A DNA stretch of 41,466 bases, taken from contig NZ_BCVQ01000036.1 of the NCBI RefSeq assembly GCF_001591825.1, forward strand, positions 1-41,466, in the 5' to 3' direction. How positions within the stretch are numbered: position 1 is the first letter of the stretch; every line of letters starts with the position of its first letter. This document shows positions 1 to 8,387 of the stretch, piece by piece. The DNA is from Rossellomorea vietnamensis NBRC 101237 (GTDB taxonomy: Bacteria; Bacillota; Bacilli; Bacillales; Bacillaceae_B). The notes under the pieces are model-generated. The model had not been told where the DNA came from. It made no database searches and worked only from the letters and a program-made list of their open reading frames with translations. The translations under genes were made by a program, and so were the position numbers.

Positions 1-50
1 TCACGCCCCGCCGGAAAGCAAGTGCCTGCAGCGAAAAGGAACGGTCATTG
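1..50. repeat. Possible dispersed Bacillaceae intergenic repeat (partial)
   Basis: The first ~50 bases contain a GGAAAGCAAGTGCCTGCAGC-type string followed by GAAAAGGAACGG. I recall near-identical GC-richer strings recurring in many intergenic sites of Bacillus and Geobacillus genomes. Only one copy lies in this window, so repetition is not shown here. It is cut by the window edge and sits before the speD promoter; no gene is supported in 1-294. Confidence 0.35.
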
Positions 51-109
51 TTTTTACACCATAGCCAAATCAGATAACCTACCCATCTAAAAAACTTTAT
101 AAAAATTTA

Positions 110-138
110 TTGCAAAAGAGTTTTAAACAAAGTATACT
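110..138 (+). promoter_or_regulatory. SigA-type promoter of speD
   Basis: TTGCAA at 110-115 and TATACT at 133-138, 17 bases apart. It predicts transcription starting near 145 and a leader of about 150 bases before the speD start codon. Confidence 0.7.
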
Positions 139-176
139 ATTTTTCGTGAACTTCTTATTAGCAAATGAATACTGAT

Positions 177-285
177 TTAACTACTTAAAGGGTTAGGACC
201 TCTTCGGACTAACTTTCCCCCGTGGTAGTTAAGATTTTGCCAAAGGATTCGTTCATTTTGACGAAAAAAATCATGTCAAAGGGGG
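177..285 (+). promoter_or_regulatory. Structured speD leader with competing hairpins near the SD
   Basis: TTAACTAC (177-184) pairs with GTAGTTAA (225-232), enclosing a smaller hairpin GTTAG/CTAAC (191-195/209-213). Downstream, TTCGT (248-252) can pair with ACGAA (261-265), or TTTGAC (257-262) can pair with GTCAAA (275-280), whose last bases run into the SD AAAGGGGG (278-285). The last two pairings share bases 261-262 and exclude each other. Regulation by polyamines or SAM is inference only. Confidence 0.4.
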
Positions 286-294
286 AAATACAAA

Positions 295-675
295 ATGGAA
301 ACAATGGGACGTCATGTAATCTCTGAATTATGGGGTTGCGATTTTGAAAAATTAAACGATGTAGTAGGAATTGAGAAAACATTCGTAGATGCTGCGCTTA
401 AGTCAGGTGCAGAAGTGCGTGAGGTGGCTTTTCATAAATTTGCTCCTCAAGGTGTGAGTGGAGTCGTGATCATTTCTGAATCACACTTAACTATCCACAG
501 TTTTCCTGAACATGGTTATGCCAGTATTGATGTATATACGTGCGGCGATTTAGATCCTAATATCGCAGCTGAATATATTGCAGATGCTCTTGGTGCTGAC
601 ACACGCGAAACGATTGAATTGCCGCGTGGAATGGGTCCTGTGCAAGTGAAGAAGTCCCAGGCTCAAGCCCTTTAA
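295..675 (+). CDS. speD: S-adenosylmethionine decarboxylase proenzyme (pyruvoyl, class 1B)
   Basis: The 126-residue proenzyme makes decarboxylated SAM, the aminopropyl donor for spermidine synthesis. It has the bacterial class 1B hallmark [20 protein letters not shown]: self-cleavage is expected between Glu62 and Ser63, Ser63 becoming the pyruvoyl group of the alpha chain; His68 and Cys83 match the processing and catalytic residues of the family. Length is normal for Bacillus. The start at 295 has SD AAAGGGGG nine bases upstream; an in-frame ATG at 304 is less well placed. The gene has its own promoter, a 150-base structured leader and a terminator, so it looks monocistronic. In B. subtilis speD precedes nrdR-dnaB-dnaI, as here apart from one small gene. 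Confidence 0.96.
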   Translation: METMGRHVISELWGCDFEKLNDVVGIEKTFVDAALKSGAEVREVAFHKFAPQGVSGVVIISESHLTIHSFPEHGYASIDVYTCGDLDPNIAAEYIADALGADTRETIELPRGMGPVQVKKSQAQAL

Positions 676-691
676 TCGATAATAACTCAGA

Positions 692-722
692 AGAGATGCG
701 TGATTCATGCATCTCTTTTTTT
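692..722 (+). terminator. Rho-independent terminator of speD
   Basis: AGAGATGC (692-699) pairs with GCATCTCT (709-716), followed directly by a T run. Confidence 0.88.
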
Positions 723-807
723 ATGCGCCCGTTCGTACGTGCACTTATGGGTTTTTCAATCCTGCCTTTTCGTGTAAAATAAGGGTAACTAAAGGGAGGA
801 ACTTGAT

Positions 808-1188
808 ATGAGTGGAATACGTACCCTGTTAAAGCGATTTCAATCGGAGTGTGAAACGTCCGATCAGCATGAAGATAAGGAACTGCAATCACGCTATTAT
901 AAATCCATGCATCAAGGTGCATTTAATGCCGTGCTGGGATTATTCTCATCGTCAGAATACGAGGTGATCTCCCAGTCCAAGGACAGAGGGGAAATCACCG
1001 TCCGGAAAAACGGAACGCCTCAATTGTTTATCGTTGCCACGGTCATTACCGTGCGGCCGCTTGAAACGGCAGTCGATTTTAAGGTCAGTGCGGATAAAGG
1101 GAAGATCTTTGGTACATATACCGTTTTAAAAGCGCAAATAAGTCATTATTATCACCAGCTTGATGGCGAATTGAAAAAAGTGAAATAA
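808..1188 (+). CDS. Conserved hypothetical cytosolic protein
   Basis: A 126-residue soluble protein with no signal peptide or membrane segment. The N-terminal third is charged and carries a CETSDQHED stretch and RYYKS; the C-terminal two thirds alternate hydrophobic and polar residues ([20 protein letters not shown]) as in a small beta-rich or alpha+beta fold. I recognise it only as a short cytosolic protein seen between speD and nrdR in several Bacillaceae; I know no function. The start has SD GGGAGG (795-800), well spaced. It lies between the speD terminator and nrdR; a promoter could not be placed firmly (TAAAAT at 775-780 is a possible -10 box without a convincing -35). No catalytic motif is visible. 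Confidence 0.8.
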   Translation: MSGIRTLLKRFQSECETSDQHEDKELQSRYYKSMHQGAFNAVLGLFSSSEYEVISQSKDRGEITVRKNGTPQLFIVATVITVRPLETAVDFKVSADKGKIFGTYTVLKAQISHYYHQLDGELKKVK

Positions 1189-1203
1189 CGGTAAATCCTA
1201 TAG

Positions 1204-1230
1204 AAGCTTGTGTAAGTTGCAGCTTTTTTA
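1204..1230 (+). terminator. Weak terminator-like hairpin before nrdR
   Basis: AAGCT (1204-1208) pairs with AGCTT (1221-1225), followed by Ts. Only five base pairs, so read-through into nrdR is likely. Confidence 0.4.
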
Positions 1231-1270
1231 TATGATGAAGGTAATAGTATGTAATAACGGAGCTGATATT

Positions 1271-1726
1271 ATGAAATGCCCGTCTTGCCAGCATAATGGT
1301 ACCCGAGTGGTGGACTCACGACCTGCTGATGAAGGACGCTCCATCAGGAGAAGAAGAGAATGTGAAGAATGTACATTTCGCTTCACGACCTTTGAGAAGG
1401 TTGAAGAGCTTCCTTTAATTGTGGTGAAAAAAGAAGGGGTAAGAGAAGAGTTTAGTCGAGAAAAGATTTTGAGGGGACTGATCAAGGCCTGTGAGAAGCG
1501 CCCGGTACCTCTTGAAAGATTAGAGAAGATCTCAACAGATATCGAGAAGGACCTTCGGAATCAAGGTGCTTCCGAAGTAGAATCTGTGAAGATCGGTGAG
1601 ATGGTCATGGATCACCTTGCGAAAGTTGATGAAGTGGCATATGTCCGTTTTGCATCCGTATATCGACAATTTAAGGATATTAATGTATTTATAGACGAGT
1701 TAAAAGAATTAATAAAAAAAGAGTAG
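1271..1726 (+). CDS. nrdR: Transcriptional repressor NrdR of ribonucleotide reductase genes
   Basis: A 151-residue Zn-ribbon/ATP-cone repressor. The N-terminal zinc ribbon is CPSC (Cys3, Cys6) and CEEC (Cys31, Cys34), followed by the characteristic DSRP and [15 protein letters not shown] pattern; the ATP-cone domain spans roughly 49-139 and senses (d)ATP. The open frame extends 5' to 1208, but the family begins at MKCPSC, so the ATG at 1271 is chosen; a modest SD (CGGAG) lies ahead. It is followed by dnaB, the same order as in B. subtilis, tying dNTP supply to replication initiation. No NrdR box was seen in this window, so its targets lie elsewhere. Confidence 0.96.
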   Translation: MKCPSCQHNGTRVVDSRPADEGRSIRRRRECEECTFRFTTFEKVEELPLIVVKKEGVREEFSREKILRGLIKACEKRPVPLERLEKISTDIEKDLRNQGASEVESVKIGEMVMDHLAKVDEVAYVRFASVYRQFKDINVFIDELKELIKKE

Positions 1727-1732
1727 AAGAAT

Positions 1733-1764
1733 GAGCTGAAGATGGGATTCTTTGGCTCTTTTCT
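1733..1764 (+). terminator. Terminator or attenuator between nrdR and dnaB
   Basis: A ten-pair stem (two G-U pairs) with arms 1733-1742 and 1749-1758 and loop TGGGAT is followed by TTTTCTCTTT. Since no good dnaB promoter is visible after it, it may be only partly effective. Confidence 0.6.
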
Positions 1765-1793
1765 CTTTATTTATTGAAAGGTAGAATCCAACT

Positions 1794-3182
1794 ATGATGA
1801 AGAAGCATTGGAATGAAATACAGCCAATCGATCACTACACCGTAGGGACACATGGGATGCTTCAGGAATATGACCGGAAAATCATTACGTTTCTGTACCA
1901 GCCTTTAATCGGTACCGTTTGCTACAGCCTCTACATGAGCCTGTGGGGGGAAGTGGAAGAGAATCGGCTCTGGTCGACGGATTCCACCCATTATCACTTG
2001 ATGAACGTCCTGTCCGTCAATCTTCAGGACGTCTACGAAGCAAGGATGAAACTAGAGGGAATCGGATTGCTGAAAGTGTATGAAAAAAGGGATGATGAAG
2101 ATCGCCGTTTTCTATATGAACTGCAGCCGCCCCTCTCTCCTCAGGAATTCTTTCATGATGGCATGCTGAATGTGTATTTGTACCGTAAGATCGGCCGGAC
2201 CCACTATTTGCGTCTGAAGAAATTTTTCACGGATGCGTCTGCTGATAAAAATCAGTACACCGAAATCACCCGTTCATTTCAGGATGTCTTCACGTCTGAA
2301 CCGATTAATTTCCTTCACCATGATGCGAATGTGGATTCCGAAACCAGGTCAGGTGAACAATATATGAAATACGGCAAGAATGATGGACTTGCCCTGGATG
2401 AAATCGATTTTGATTTTCAGCTGCTGCTGGCCGGATTATCGGAATCCATGGTCCCTCGTAAAGCCTTTACACCGAAAGTAAAGGAAACGGTATTGAAGCT
2501 GAGCTATCTGTACGGGATCGATCCTCTTCAGATGAAGAATATCGTCCTAAGCTCCCTGGATGCGGATGATACGATTGATATCGAATCGCTGCGTAAAACG
2601 GCCCGGGACTGGTATGGTATGCAGACGGGTGATCAACTGCCTGATTTGACGACGAGAGTGGAAACGAAGAAAGCTGTAGAGCGGGATCAACCCCTTTCCC
2701 AGGAGGAAGAGCTCATCGACTACCTGGAAACCACCTCCCCGAAGGACGTATTATCGGACATCTCGAACGGCGGGTCTCCTTCCAAGGCTGATCTTCAAGC
2801 CGTTGAGGAAGTGCTCATGTCCCAGAAGCTGCCGATTGGCGTGATGAATGTACTGATTCAATATGTGCTGTTAAAAACAGACATGAAGCTGACGAAAGGA
2901 TATATGGAGAAGATCGCTTCCCATTGGTCCAGGAAAAAGGTGACGTCGGCAAGTGAAGCGATGATACTTGCGAAAAGTGAACATAAGCAGTATCTCGAAT
3001 GGGCAGAAGGTAAAAAGGAAACGAAGTCGAGCAGGCGGAGAAAGCCGATCCGCACCGAGAAGCTTCCGGAATGGTTCAAGGAAGATGAAACGGCGGATGA
3101 ATCCGAGTCCACTGCAGAAGGATACGACTTCGAAGCAGAAAAGAAAAAACTCGAAGAAGAGCTTAAAAATTTTCGGAAGTAG
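1794..3182 (+). CDS. dnaB: Replication initiation and membrane attachment protein DnaB
   Basis: A 462-residue Firmicutes DnaB (not the helicase). With DnaD and DnaI it loads the replicative helicase DnaC at oriC and at restart forks. It has the expected layout: an N-terminal DDBH1 winged-helix-like region (first ~120 residues, WNEIQPIDHYTV), a central and a C-terminal DDBH2 helical region (~290-400, ending in SHWSRKKVTSASEAM), and a charged tail rich in Lys and Glu. Length is close to the B. subtilis protein (~470). Two adjacent ATGs occur at 1794 and 1797; either could serve, the upstream GAAAGG giving a moderate SD. It is followed after the stop by dnaI, spacing indicating one operon and translational coupling. 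Confidence 0.95.
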   Translation: MMKKHWNEIQPIDHYTVGTHGMLQEYDRKIITFLYQPLIGTVCYSLYMSLWGEVEENRLWSTDSTHYHLMNVLSVNLQDVYEARMKLEGIGLLKVYEKRDDEDRRFLYELQPPLSPQEFFHDGMLNVYLYRKIGRTHYLRLKKFFTDASADKNQYTEITRSFQDVFTSEPINFLHHDANVDSETRSGEQYMKYGKNDGLALDEIDFDFQLLLAGLSESMVPRKAFTPKVKETVLKLSYLYGIDPLQMKNIVLSSLDADDTIDIESLRKTARDWYGMQTGDQLPDLTTRVETKKAVERDQPLSQEEELIDYLETTSPKDVLSDISNGGSPSKADLQAVEEVLMSQKLPIGVMNVLIQYVLLKTDMKLTKGYMEKIASHWSRKKVTSASEAMILAKSEHKQYLEWAEGKKETKSSRRRKPIRTEKLPEWFKEDETADESESTAEGYDFEAEKKKLEEELKNFRK

Positions 3183-3194
3183 GTGAACAAAACG

Positions 3195-4127
3195 ATGGAG
3201 AAAATCAATAACACCTTAAAAAGGCTGGCGACTTCCGGGTCATTTCAACAGCGATATGAACAAATGAAAAAAGAGATTTTAGAAAATAATGATGTAAAAG
3301 ATTTTATCCGCAGGAATGAAGGCCGGGTAACGGCTGAAATGGTCAATGAAAGCCTGATGAAACTATATGAATACATCTCTCAAAGCAAGGAATGCCGGTA
3401 CTGTCCTTCTTTGCAGGAATGCAAGAATATGATGGAAGGGTATGACCCTCACCTGGTGATCAGGGGGAACACCATCGACATCGATTATCATCGCTGCCCG
3501 CGGAAAGTCATCCATGATGAAAGGACGAGTGCCCAGCGTCTGATTAAAAGTCTTTACGTACCTAAGGATATCTTGCAGGCATCCTTCCAGACCCTCGATC
3601 TTGATTCGAAAAGCCGTCTCGAAGCGGTGCGCCTTGCGAAGAATTTCGTAGAGACGTATACAGAAGGGACGAAAATGAAGGGTCTCTATTTTTACGGGAA
3701 GTTCGGTGTGGGTAAATCCTATCTGTTAGGCGCCATGGCCAATGAACTCGCAGAGAAAAAAATCGGATCCCTTATCGTATACGTTCCCGAGTTCTTCAGG
3801 GAAATCAAACAATCACTCGGTGATAATACGGTGAATGAAAAGCTTGAGATGGTAAAATCGGCACCGATCCTCATGCTTGACGACATCGGAGCGGAAACCA
3901 TGTCCAGCTGGGGAAGGGATGAAATCCTCGGTACGATTCTCCAGTACAGAATGCTTGAGAATCTGCCGACATTCTTCACCTCCAACTTCAACTTCAACGA
4001 GCTGACCCACCATTTGACGTACAGTCAGCGCGGGGAAGAAGAGAAATTGAAGGCTGCGCGGATCATGGAGCGGATCAAATATTTATCTAAGCCTGTGTTG
4101 ATCGACGGGCGGAATCGAAGAGAATAG
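3195..4127 (+). CDS. dnaI: Primosomal protein DnaI (helicase loader)
   Basis: A 310-residue AAA+ helicase loader. The N-terminal part carries a cysteine cluster (Cys67, Cys70, Cys76, Cys101, with His86 and His99 nearby) matching the zinc-binding domain that contacts the helicase; the C-terminal AAA+ domain has Walker A GKFGVGKS (168-175), Walker B ILMLDDIG and sensor TSNFNF. The frame is open from a GTG at 3183, but the ATG at 3195 is preferred because SD AGGTGA (3181-3186) overlaps the dnaB stop and is eight bases from it, and the B. subtilis protein starts equivalently. The dnaB-dnaI pairing is conserved in Bacillus. A terminator follows. Confidence 0.95.
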   Translation: MEKINNTLKRLATSGSFQQRYEQMKKEILENNDVKDFIRRNEGRVTAEMVNESLMKLYEYISQSKECRYCPSLQECKNMMEGYDPHLVIRGNTIDIDYHRCPRKVIHDERTSAQRLIKSLYVPKDILQASFQTLDLDSKSRLEAVRLAKNFVETYTEGTKMKGLYFYGKFGVGKSYLLGAMANELAEKKIGSLIVYVPEFFREIKQSLGDNTVNEKLEMVKSAPILMLDDIGAETMSSWGRDEILGTILQYRMLENLPTFFTSNFNFNELTHHLTYSQRGEEEKLKAARIMERIKYLSKPVLIDGRNRRE

Positions 4128-4137
4128 TTTGAAGGAG

Positions 4138-4170
4138 AGGGAATCGCATGCGGTTCCCTTTCCTTTTTTG
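4138..4170 (+). terminator. Terminator of the nrdR-dnaB-dnaI block
   Basis: Arms 4138-4146 and 4151-4159 (AGGGAA outer, CG inner, one wobble) are followed by TTTCCTTTTTT. Confidence 0.85.
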
Positions 4171-4263
4171 TTCACCCAAAAGAATTTCCCTCATCAACTT
4201 CTAATTTATACAAGCCTCCCATATATATAAATCAGGGAATTGGGTTTAAGGAGGCGAGAAAGT

Positions 4264-5130
4264 TTGATTGAATTTATTTTCAAGCAAAAAAGTGATGCGG
4301 TAAAGCTTCAAGAATACCTCAATAAAGAGTTCATCCAATCATGGTTTCATGAAACGCTCTTTCAACATACAACTCACTATAATCTGACGATAGAGGTTTC
4401 GCCCTTCTTCAAGGAGCGGGAAAAGCTTTTCAACGGGGTTTCCAAATTCGTCATGAATGATAAATGCATGGACTGGTCCGAATCAGCCTTGAGAGAAAAT
4501 TATTTGTATGAAGATAGTGATGAAATCAATCAAATATTAGAAATCGTGTCAGAGATGAGGATGGGGGAACGTCCGGAATTGATGGAGCTGATCGGCGAAT
4601 GGGACGAGGCTGAATACGTCCATGAGAGCCTGGAGCTTCTGGTGGAAGGGAAGGCACCCATCTCATTCGACTCGTTCAGCAAGTTCAGGTTGAAAAAGCT
4701 TCAGGAGAGGCTCCTGCTGATGCTGGATCTCGCCATAGACGAATATAAGATGGAGCAGGAATATCAGATGTTCGTTCATATGCTGCGGGAGTATCTCTCG
4801 TCAAGGGATCAGAAAATGCGCACGGTCCATCTTTACTCAACGGGGTATGGATTTCGTTTCTTTGATGAGGACATGAAAGAAATGACACGGCAGGAGCTGA
4901 CGAAGGCGATCGATAAACGGCTGCTTACCAATCATCCCTTATATGTAGATTCATTCACCATTGCCCCTTTATTGTCCCTTGCCCCTGAGAAGATACACGT
5001 CTATGGAAATGGGGATCATCAATTGATCAGGACGCTGCAGAATATTTTTGAAGAACGAATCGATCTTCTGCCGTTGAGTTATTTTCCCGATACACTTCTT
5101 TATCCTTCGTGGGATATTGCGAATGAATAG
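4264..5130 (+). CDS. ytxC: Putative sporulation protein YtxC
   Basis: A 288-residue soluble protein of the YtxC family, placed between dnaI and thrS as in B. subtilis. It has no signal peptide or membrane span; the middle is acidic and helical (YEDSDEINQILEIVSEMRMG) and the C-terminus is conserved (HPLYVDSFTIAPLLSLAPEKI, YPSWDIANE). The molecular function is unknown; family naming links it loosely to sporulation. The start is taken as TTG 4264, nine bases after a perfect AAGGAGG (4248-4254); the longer frame from TTG 4240 would place the SD inside the gene. No firm promoter was found in the AT-rich 4171-4245 stretch. A promoter for thrS follows directly. Confidence 0.85.
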   Translation: MIEFIFKQKSDAVKLQEYLNKEFIQSWFHETLFQHTTHYNLTIEVSPFFKEREKLFNGVSKFVMNDKCMDWSESALRENYLYEDSDEINQILEIVSEMRMGERPELMELIGEWDEAEYVHESLELLVEGKAPISFDSFSKFRLKKLQERLLLMLDLAIDEYKMEQEYQMFVHMLREYLSSRDQKMRTVHLYSTGYGFRFFDEDMKEMTRQELTKAIDKRLLTNHPLYVDSFTIAPLLSLAPEKIHVYGNGDHQLIRTLQNIFEERIDLLPLSYFPDTLLYPSWDIANE

Positions 5131-5132
5131 GC

Positions 5133-5161
5133 TTGCTTTTCAAAACATAACCGATTATAAT
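5133..5161 (+). promoter_or_regulatory. SigA-type promoter of thrS
   Basis: TTGCTT at 5133-5138 and a perfect TATAAT at 5156-5161 with a 17-base spacer, just after the ytxC stop and ~60 bases before the T-box. Confidence 0.7.
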
Positions 5162-5223
5162 ACCTACATAATAAGTCAATAAATAAAGGTTATGATGAGG
5201 ACAACAATATTCCTATTCATTCA

Positions 5224-5460
5224 CAGAGAGGGAAGTCACAAGGCTGCAAGCTTCCTAATTCGGTAGTGATATTTACCACCTCGGAACTTCGATCATGAAC
5301 GGAACCTTATCCGGTTCACAGTAATGATTGACGGCTAAATGTCGTTATTCGTTTTTCAATGAAGTCATTGTCTTTAAACCAGGACAGTGAGAAGTTGGGT
5401 GGAACCACGAGTTTATTTATTAACCTCGTCCCTTCAAATGTGAAGGGGCGGGGTTTTTTA
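5224..5460 (+). promoter_or_regulatory. T-box riboswitch, threonine-specific (thrS leader)
   Basis: The T-box core GGGTGGAACCACG is at 5397-5409, with the tRNA-end-pairing bulge TGGA at 5400-5403; the A suits a tRNA-Thr discriminator U. In Stem I the specifier is ACC (5275-5277), placed one base before CCTC, just as TTC is in the pheS T-box of this window. The terminator has arms within 5423-5454 and a TTTTTT tail. Uncharged tRNA-Thr should favour the antiterminator and thrS expression. The 5' boundary is approximate. Confidence 0.93.
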
Positions 5461-5494
5461 TGTTTTATAAAGATATTTCAAGGAGTGAAATCAC

Positions 5495-7426
5495 ATGTCA
5501 GAAGTAGTGAAAATGCAGTTCCCTGATGGAAATGTTAAGGAGTTTCCCAAGGGTACGACAACAGAAGAGATTGCTGCGTCCATCAGTCCGGGACTGAAGA
5601 AGAAGGCGCTCGCTGGAAAAATAAATGGTGAAATGATCGACCTGCGTACAGGAATTCAGGCAGATGGAGCGATTGAAATCGTGACGGCTCCTTCAGCGGA
5701 TGCCCTCGAAGTCCTCCGTCACAGTACGGCCCATTTAATGGCACAGGCCATCAAACGTTTATATCCTGAAACGAAGCTGGGGATCGGTCCGGTCATTGAA
5801 GGCGGATTTTATTACGATATCGATTCAGAGCATACGTTCACGCCGGAAGATCTTCCGGTGATCGAGAAGGAAATGAAGAAGATCACAGGCGAAAACCTGG
5901 AAGTGATCCGTAAAGAAGTCAGCCGCGACGAAGCGCAGAAAATGTATGAGGAAATCGGAGACGAGTACAAGCTTGAACTGCTCGAAGCCATTCCTGAAGG
6001 GGAGCAGGTTTCCATTTACGAGCAAGGTGAATTCTTCGACCTTTGCCGTGGGGTCCACGTCCCATCAACAAATAAAATCAAAGAATTCAAGCTGTTAAGC
6101 ATTGCCGGTGCCTACTGGCGTGGAAACAGTGATAATCAAATGCTTCAACGGATTTACGGTACGGCTTTCTTCAAGAAGGAAGACTTAGATGAGCATCTTC
6201 GTCTTTTAGAAGAAGCGAAAGAGCGTGATCACCGTAAAATCGGAAAAGAATTGAACTTGTTCATGAACTCACAAAAAGTGGGACAGGGCTTGCCAATGTG
6301 GCTGCCTAAAGGTGCGACGATCCGCCGAATCATCGAGCGTTATATCGTCGATAAAGAAGAGCGTCTGGGTTACGACCACGTTTACACTCCTATCATGGGA
6401 AGCGTAGAATTGTACAAAACAAGCGGTCACTGGGATCACTATCAGGAAAACATGTTCCCGGTCATGGAAATGGACAATGAAGATCTTGTCCTTCGCCCGA
6501 TGAACTGTCCGCATCATATGATGATTTATAAAAACGGCATCCACAGCTACCGTGAGCTTCCAATCCGTATCGCCGAGCTTGGTACGATGCACCGTTACGA
6601 ATTATCCGGTGCCCTGTCAGGACTTCAGCGTGTACGGGGGATGACTCTGAATGATGCCCATATCTTCGTACGTCCGGATCAAATCAAAGAGGAATTCAAG
6701 CGCGTCGTACGCCTTGTTCAGGAAGTATACAAAGACTTTGATCTGAATGATTATTCGTTCCGTCTTTCATATCGTGATCCTGAAGATACAGAAAAGTATT
6801 TCGATGACGATGAAATGTGGAACCGCGCACAAGGGATGATCAAGGAAGCGATGGATGAACTGGATGTCGAGTACTTCGAAGCAGAAGGGGAAGCGGCATT
6901 CTACGGCCCTAAACTGGATGTACAGGTGAAGACGGCACTGGGTAAAGAAGAAACGTTATCCACTGTTCAACTGGACTTCTTATTGCCTGAGCGCTTTGAC
7001 TTAACATACGTAGGGGAAGACGGGAAGCAGCATCGTCCTGTCGTTATCCACCGTGGAGTCGTATCCACTATGGAACGCTTTGTTGCCTTCCTGATCGAGG
7101 AATACAAAGGAGCATTCCCGACATGGCTAGCTCCAACACAGGTTCAGGTGATCCCGGTTTCTCCGGATGTCCACTTCGACTATGCGAAAGAAGTGAAAGA
7201 AAAGCTTCAGGCTGAAGGACTTCGTGTAGAGATCGATGACCGTAATGAAAAAATCGGCTACAAGATCCGTGAATCACAGATGAGCAAAGTACCATACATG
7301 CTCGTCGTGGGAGACAATGAAATCAAGGAAACGTCCGTCAACGTCCGTAAATACGGAGAGCAGAAATCCGAAACGATTTCCCTTGACGAATTCATCGCTC
7401 ACATCACAAAAGAAGCGAATCGCTAA
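5495..7426 (+). CDS. thrS: Threonyl-tRNA synthetase
   Basis: A 643-residue class II synthetase with the full bacterial architecture: N-terminal TGS domain (~1-65), editing/SAD domain (~65-230, [10 protein letters not shown] and the HxxxC-type CRGVH), class II catalytic core (~240-540) and anticodon-binding domain (~545-643). The catalytic zinc ligands Cys338 (MNCPHH), His389 (DAHIF) and His519 (VIHRG) are all present. Editing and aminoacylation should therefore both work. SD AAGGAGTG lies ahead of the ATG. It is monocistronic behind a Thr T-box; a 17-bp perfect inverted repeat begins nine bases after its stop codon. Confidence 0.98.
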   Translation: MSEVVKMQFPDGNVKEFPKGTTTEEIAASISPGLKKKALAGKINGEMIDLRTGIQADGAIEIVTAPSADALEVLRHSTAHLMAQAIKRLYPETKLGIGPVIEGGFYYDIDSEHTFTPEDLPVIEKEMKKITGENLEVIRKEVSRDEAQKMYEEIGDEYKLELLEAIPEGEQVSIYEQGEFFDLCRGVHVPSTNKIKEFKLLSIAGAYWRGNSDNQMLQRIYGTAFFKKEDLDEHLRLLEEAKERDHRKIGKELNLFMNSQKVGQGLPMWLPKGATIRRIIERYIVDKEERLGYDHVYTPIMGSVELYKTSGHWDHYQENMFPVMEMDNEDLVLRPMNCPHHMMIYKNGIHSYRELPIRIAELGTMHRYELSGALSGLQRVRGMTLNDAHIFVRPDQIKEEFKRVVRLVQEVYKDFDLNDYSFRLSYRDPEDTEKYFDDDEMWNRAQGMIKEAMDELDVEYFEAEGEAAFYGPKLDVQVKTALGKEETLSTVQLDFLLPERFDLTYVGEDGKQHRPVVIHRGVVSTMERFVAFLIEEYKGAFPTWLAPTQVQVIPVSPDVHFDYAKEVKEKLQAEGLRVEIDDRNEKIGYKIRESQMSKVPYMLVVGDNEIKETSVNVRKYGEQKSETISLDEFIAHITKEANR

Positions 7427-7506
7427 AATTGGAAGAGGGACGGACCTCCAAATGGTCATTGTGGTTTACCATAATGTTTCTGTTGGAGGTCCGTCCCTCC
7501 CCAATT
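7427..7506. repeat. Long perfect inverted repeat with GGGACGGACCTCC arms
   Basis: Perfect 17-bp arms GAGGGACGGACCTCCAA (7435-7451) and its complement (7483-7499), extended by outer arms AATTGG (7427-7432) and CCAATT (7501-7506), with an inner stem ATGGT/ACCAT (7452-7456/7468-7472). There is no T run after either arm, so it is not a standard terminator. GGGACGGACC-type palindromes recur in other Firmicutes genomes as dispersed elements (recalled, not checked). Confidence 0.8.
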
Positions 7507-7578
7507 AATTTCAAAAAACTGTTGCACTCTCCTTAGATGTCTGATATTATGAAATACGTTGTGATATTAAATGATTAT

Positions 7579-7607
7579 TTGACAGCGGTATTGTCATGTG
7601 ATATAGT
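7579..7607 (+). promoter_or_regulatory. SigA promoter of the infC-rpmI-rplT operon
   Basis: Perfect TTGACA at 7579-7584, 17-base spacer, TATAGT at 7602-7607. One of the strongest promoter matches in the window. Confidence 0.85.
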
Positions 7608-7614
7608 ATCTAAG

Positions 7615-7763
7615 GTGAATTGAATACAGTTTGGTACAAGTAGGAGCTACCCGCTTCTCACCTGAATAACGCGTTAAAGCTGTTACCAGGTATGTGATTG
7701 ACTATTAAAGCCATTTATATATGCTTAATAATCAGGTGCGGGTGTTTCGACACTCGCATCTTT
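7615..7763 (+). promoter_or_regulatory. L20 leader (ribosomal protein autoregulation) of infC operon
   Basis: About 150 bases between the promoter and infC end in a terminator: ten-pair stem GGTGCGGGTG/CACTCGCATC (7735-7744/7751-7760) followed by TTTTTTT. Position and layout match the Firmicutes L20 leader, in which L20 binds the leader RNA and promotes premature termination. The fold upstream of the terminator was not derived in full. Confidence 0.82.
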
Positions 7764-7848
7764 TTTTGTGTCCTGGACATGGAAAAAGGAAGCGGGTGCG
7801 TCGGCCAAAGCCGTGTATTCTTTTAATAAACCTTGGAGGTGGCTAATT

Positions 7849-8364
7849 ATTAGCAAAGACATGATCTTAAACGAAACGATTCGTGCCCGTGAAGTACGTC
7901 TTATCGATCAAAACGGTGAGCAACTTGGAATCAAATCCAAGAATGAAGCTCTTGAAATTGCTGAACGTGTAAACCTTGATCTTGTTCTTGTTGCTCCAAA
8001 TGCAAAACCACCCGTTGCTCGTATCATGGACTACGGTAAGTTTAAATTTGAACAACAGAAGAAAGAAAAAGAAGCACGTAAGAATCAGAAGATCATCAAT
8101 CTTAAAGAGGTGCGTCTAAGCCCGACGATTGATGAGCATGATTTCAACACCAAGCTTCGTAACGCTCGTAAGTTCCTTGAAAAAGGAGACAAAGTTAAAG
8201 CGTCAATCCGATTTAAAGGTCGTGCGATTACGCACAAAGAAATTGGTCAACGTGTTCTGGATCGCTTCAGTGATGAGTGTAAAGATGTAGCAACCGTTGA
8301 ATCAAAACCGAAAATGGATGGTCGCAGTATGTTCTTGGTGCTTGCACCAGTCAACGAAAAATAA
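7849..8364 (+). CDS. infC: Translation initiation factor IF-3 (AUU start)
   Basis: A 171-residue IF-3 with N-domain (~1-80, [36 protein letters not shown] linker) and C-domain (~85-171, [25 protein letters not shown]). IF-3 keeps 30S subunits free and checks start codons. The start is read as the non-canonical ATT at 7849 (protein begins ISKDMILNE), six bases after SD GGAGGTGG (7835-7842), as in B. subtilis; the ATG at 7861 has poor SD spacing and upstream frame to 7768 is non-coding leader. AUU initiation is known to let IF-3 limit its own translation. First gene of infC-rpmI-rplT. Confidence 0.95.
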   Translation: MSKDMILNETIRAREVRLIDQNGEQLGIKSKNEALEIAERVNLDLVLVAPNAKPPVARIMDYGKFKFEQQKKEKEARKNQKIINLKEVRLSPTIDEHDFNTKLRNARKFLEKGDKVKASIRFKGRAITHKEIGQRVLDRFSDECKDVATVESKPKMDGRSMFLVLAPVNEK

Positions 8365-8387
8365 AGGACCCGAGGAGGAAAAGCATC

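Noticed and set aside
165..188. Possible 7-codon upstream ORF in the speD leader (MNTDLTT)
   Set aside because: No SD in front of its ATG; probably chance. The leader structure is the more credible signal.
4240..4263. Earlier TTG start for ytxC
   Set aside because: Would put the perfect SD AAGGAGG inside the coding region.
7427..7506. Inverted repeat as an ordinary thrS terminator
   Set aside because: No T tract after either arm; kept as a repeat instead.
7768..7848. 5' extension of infC by 27 codons
   Set aside because: Covers the untranslated leader between terminator and SD; no SD before it and IF-3 homologues start at the ATT or just after.
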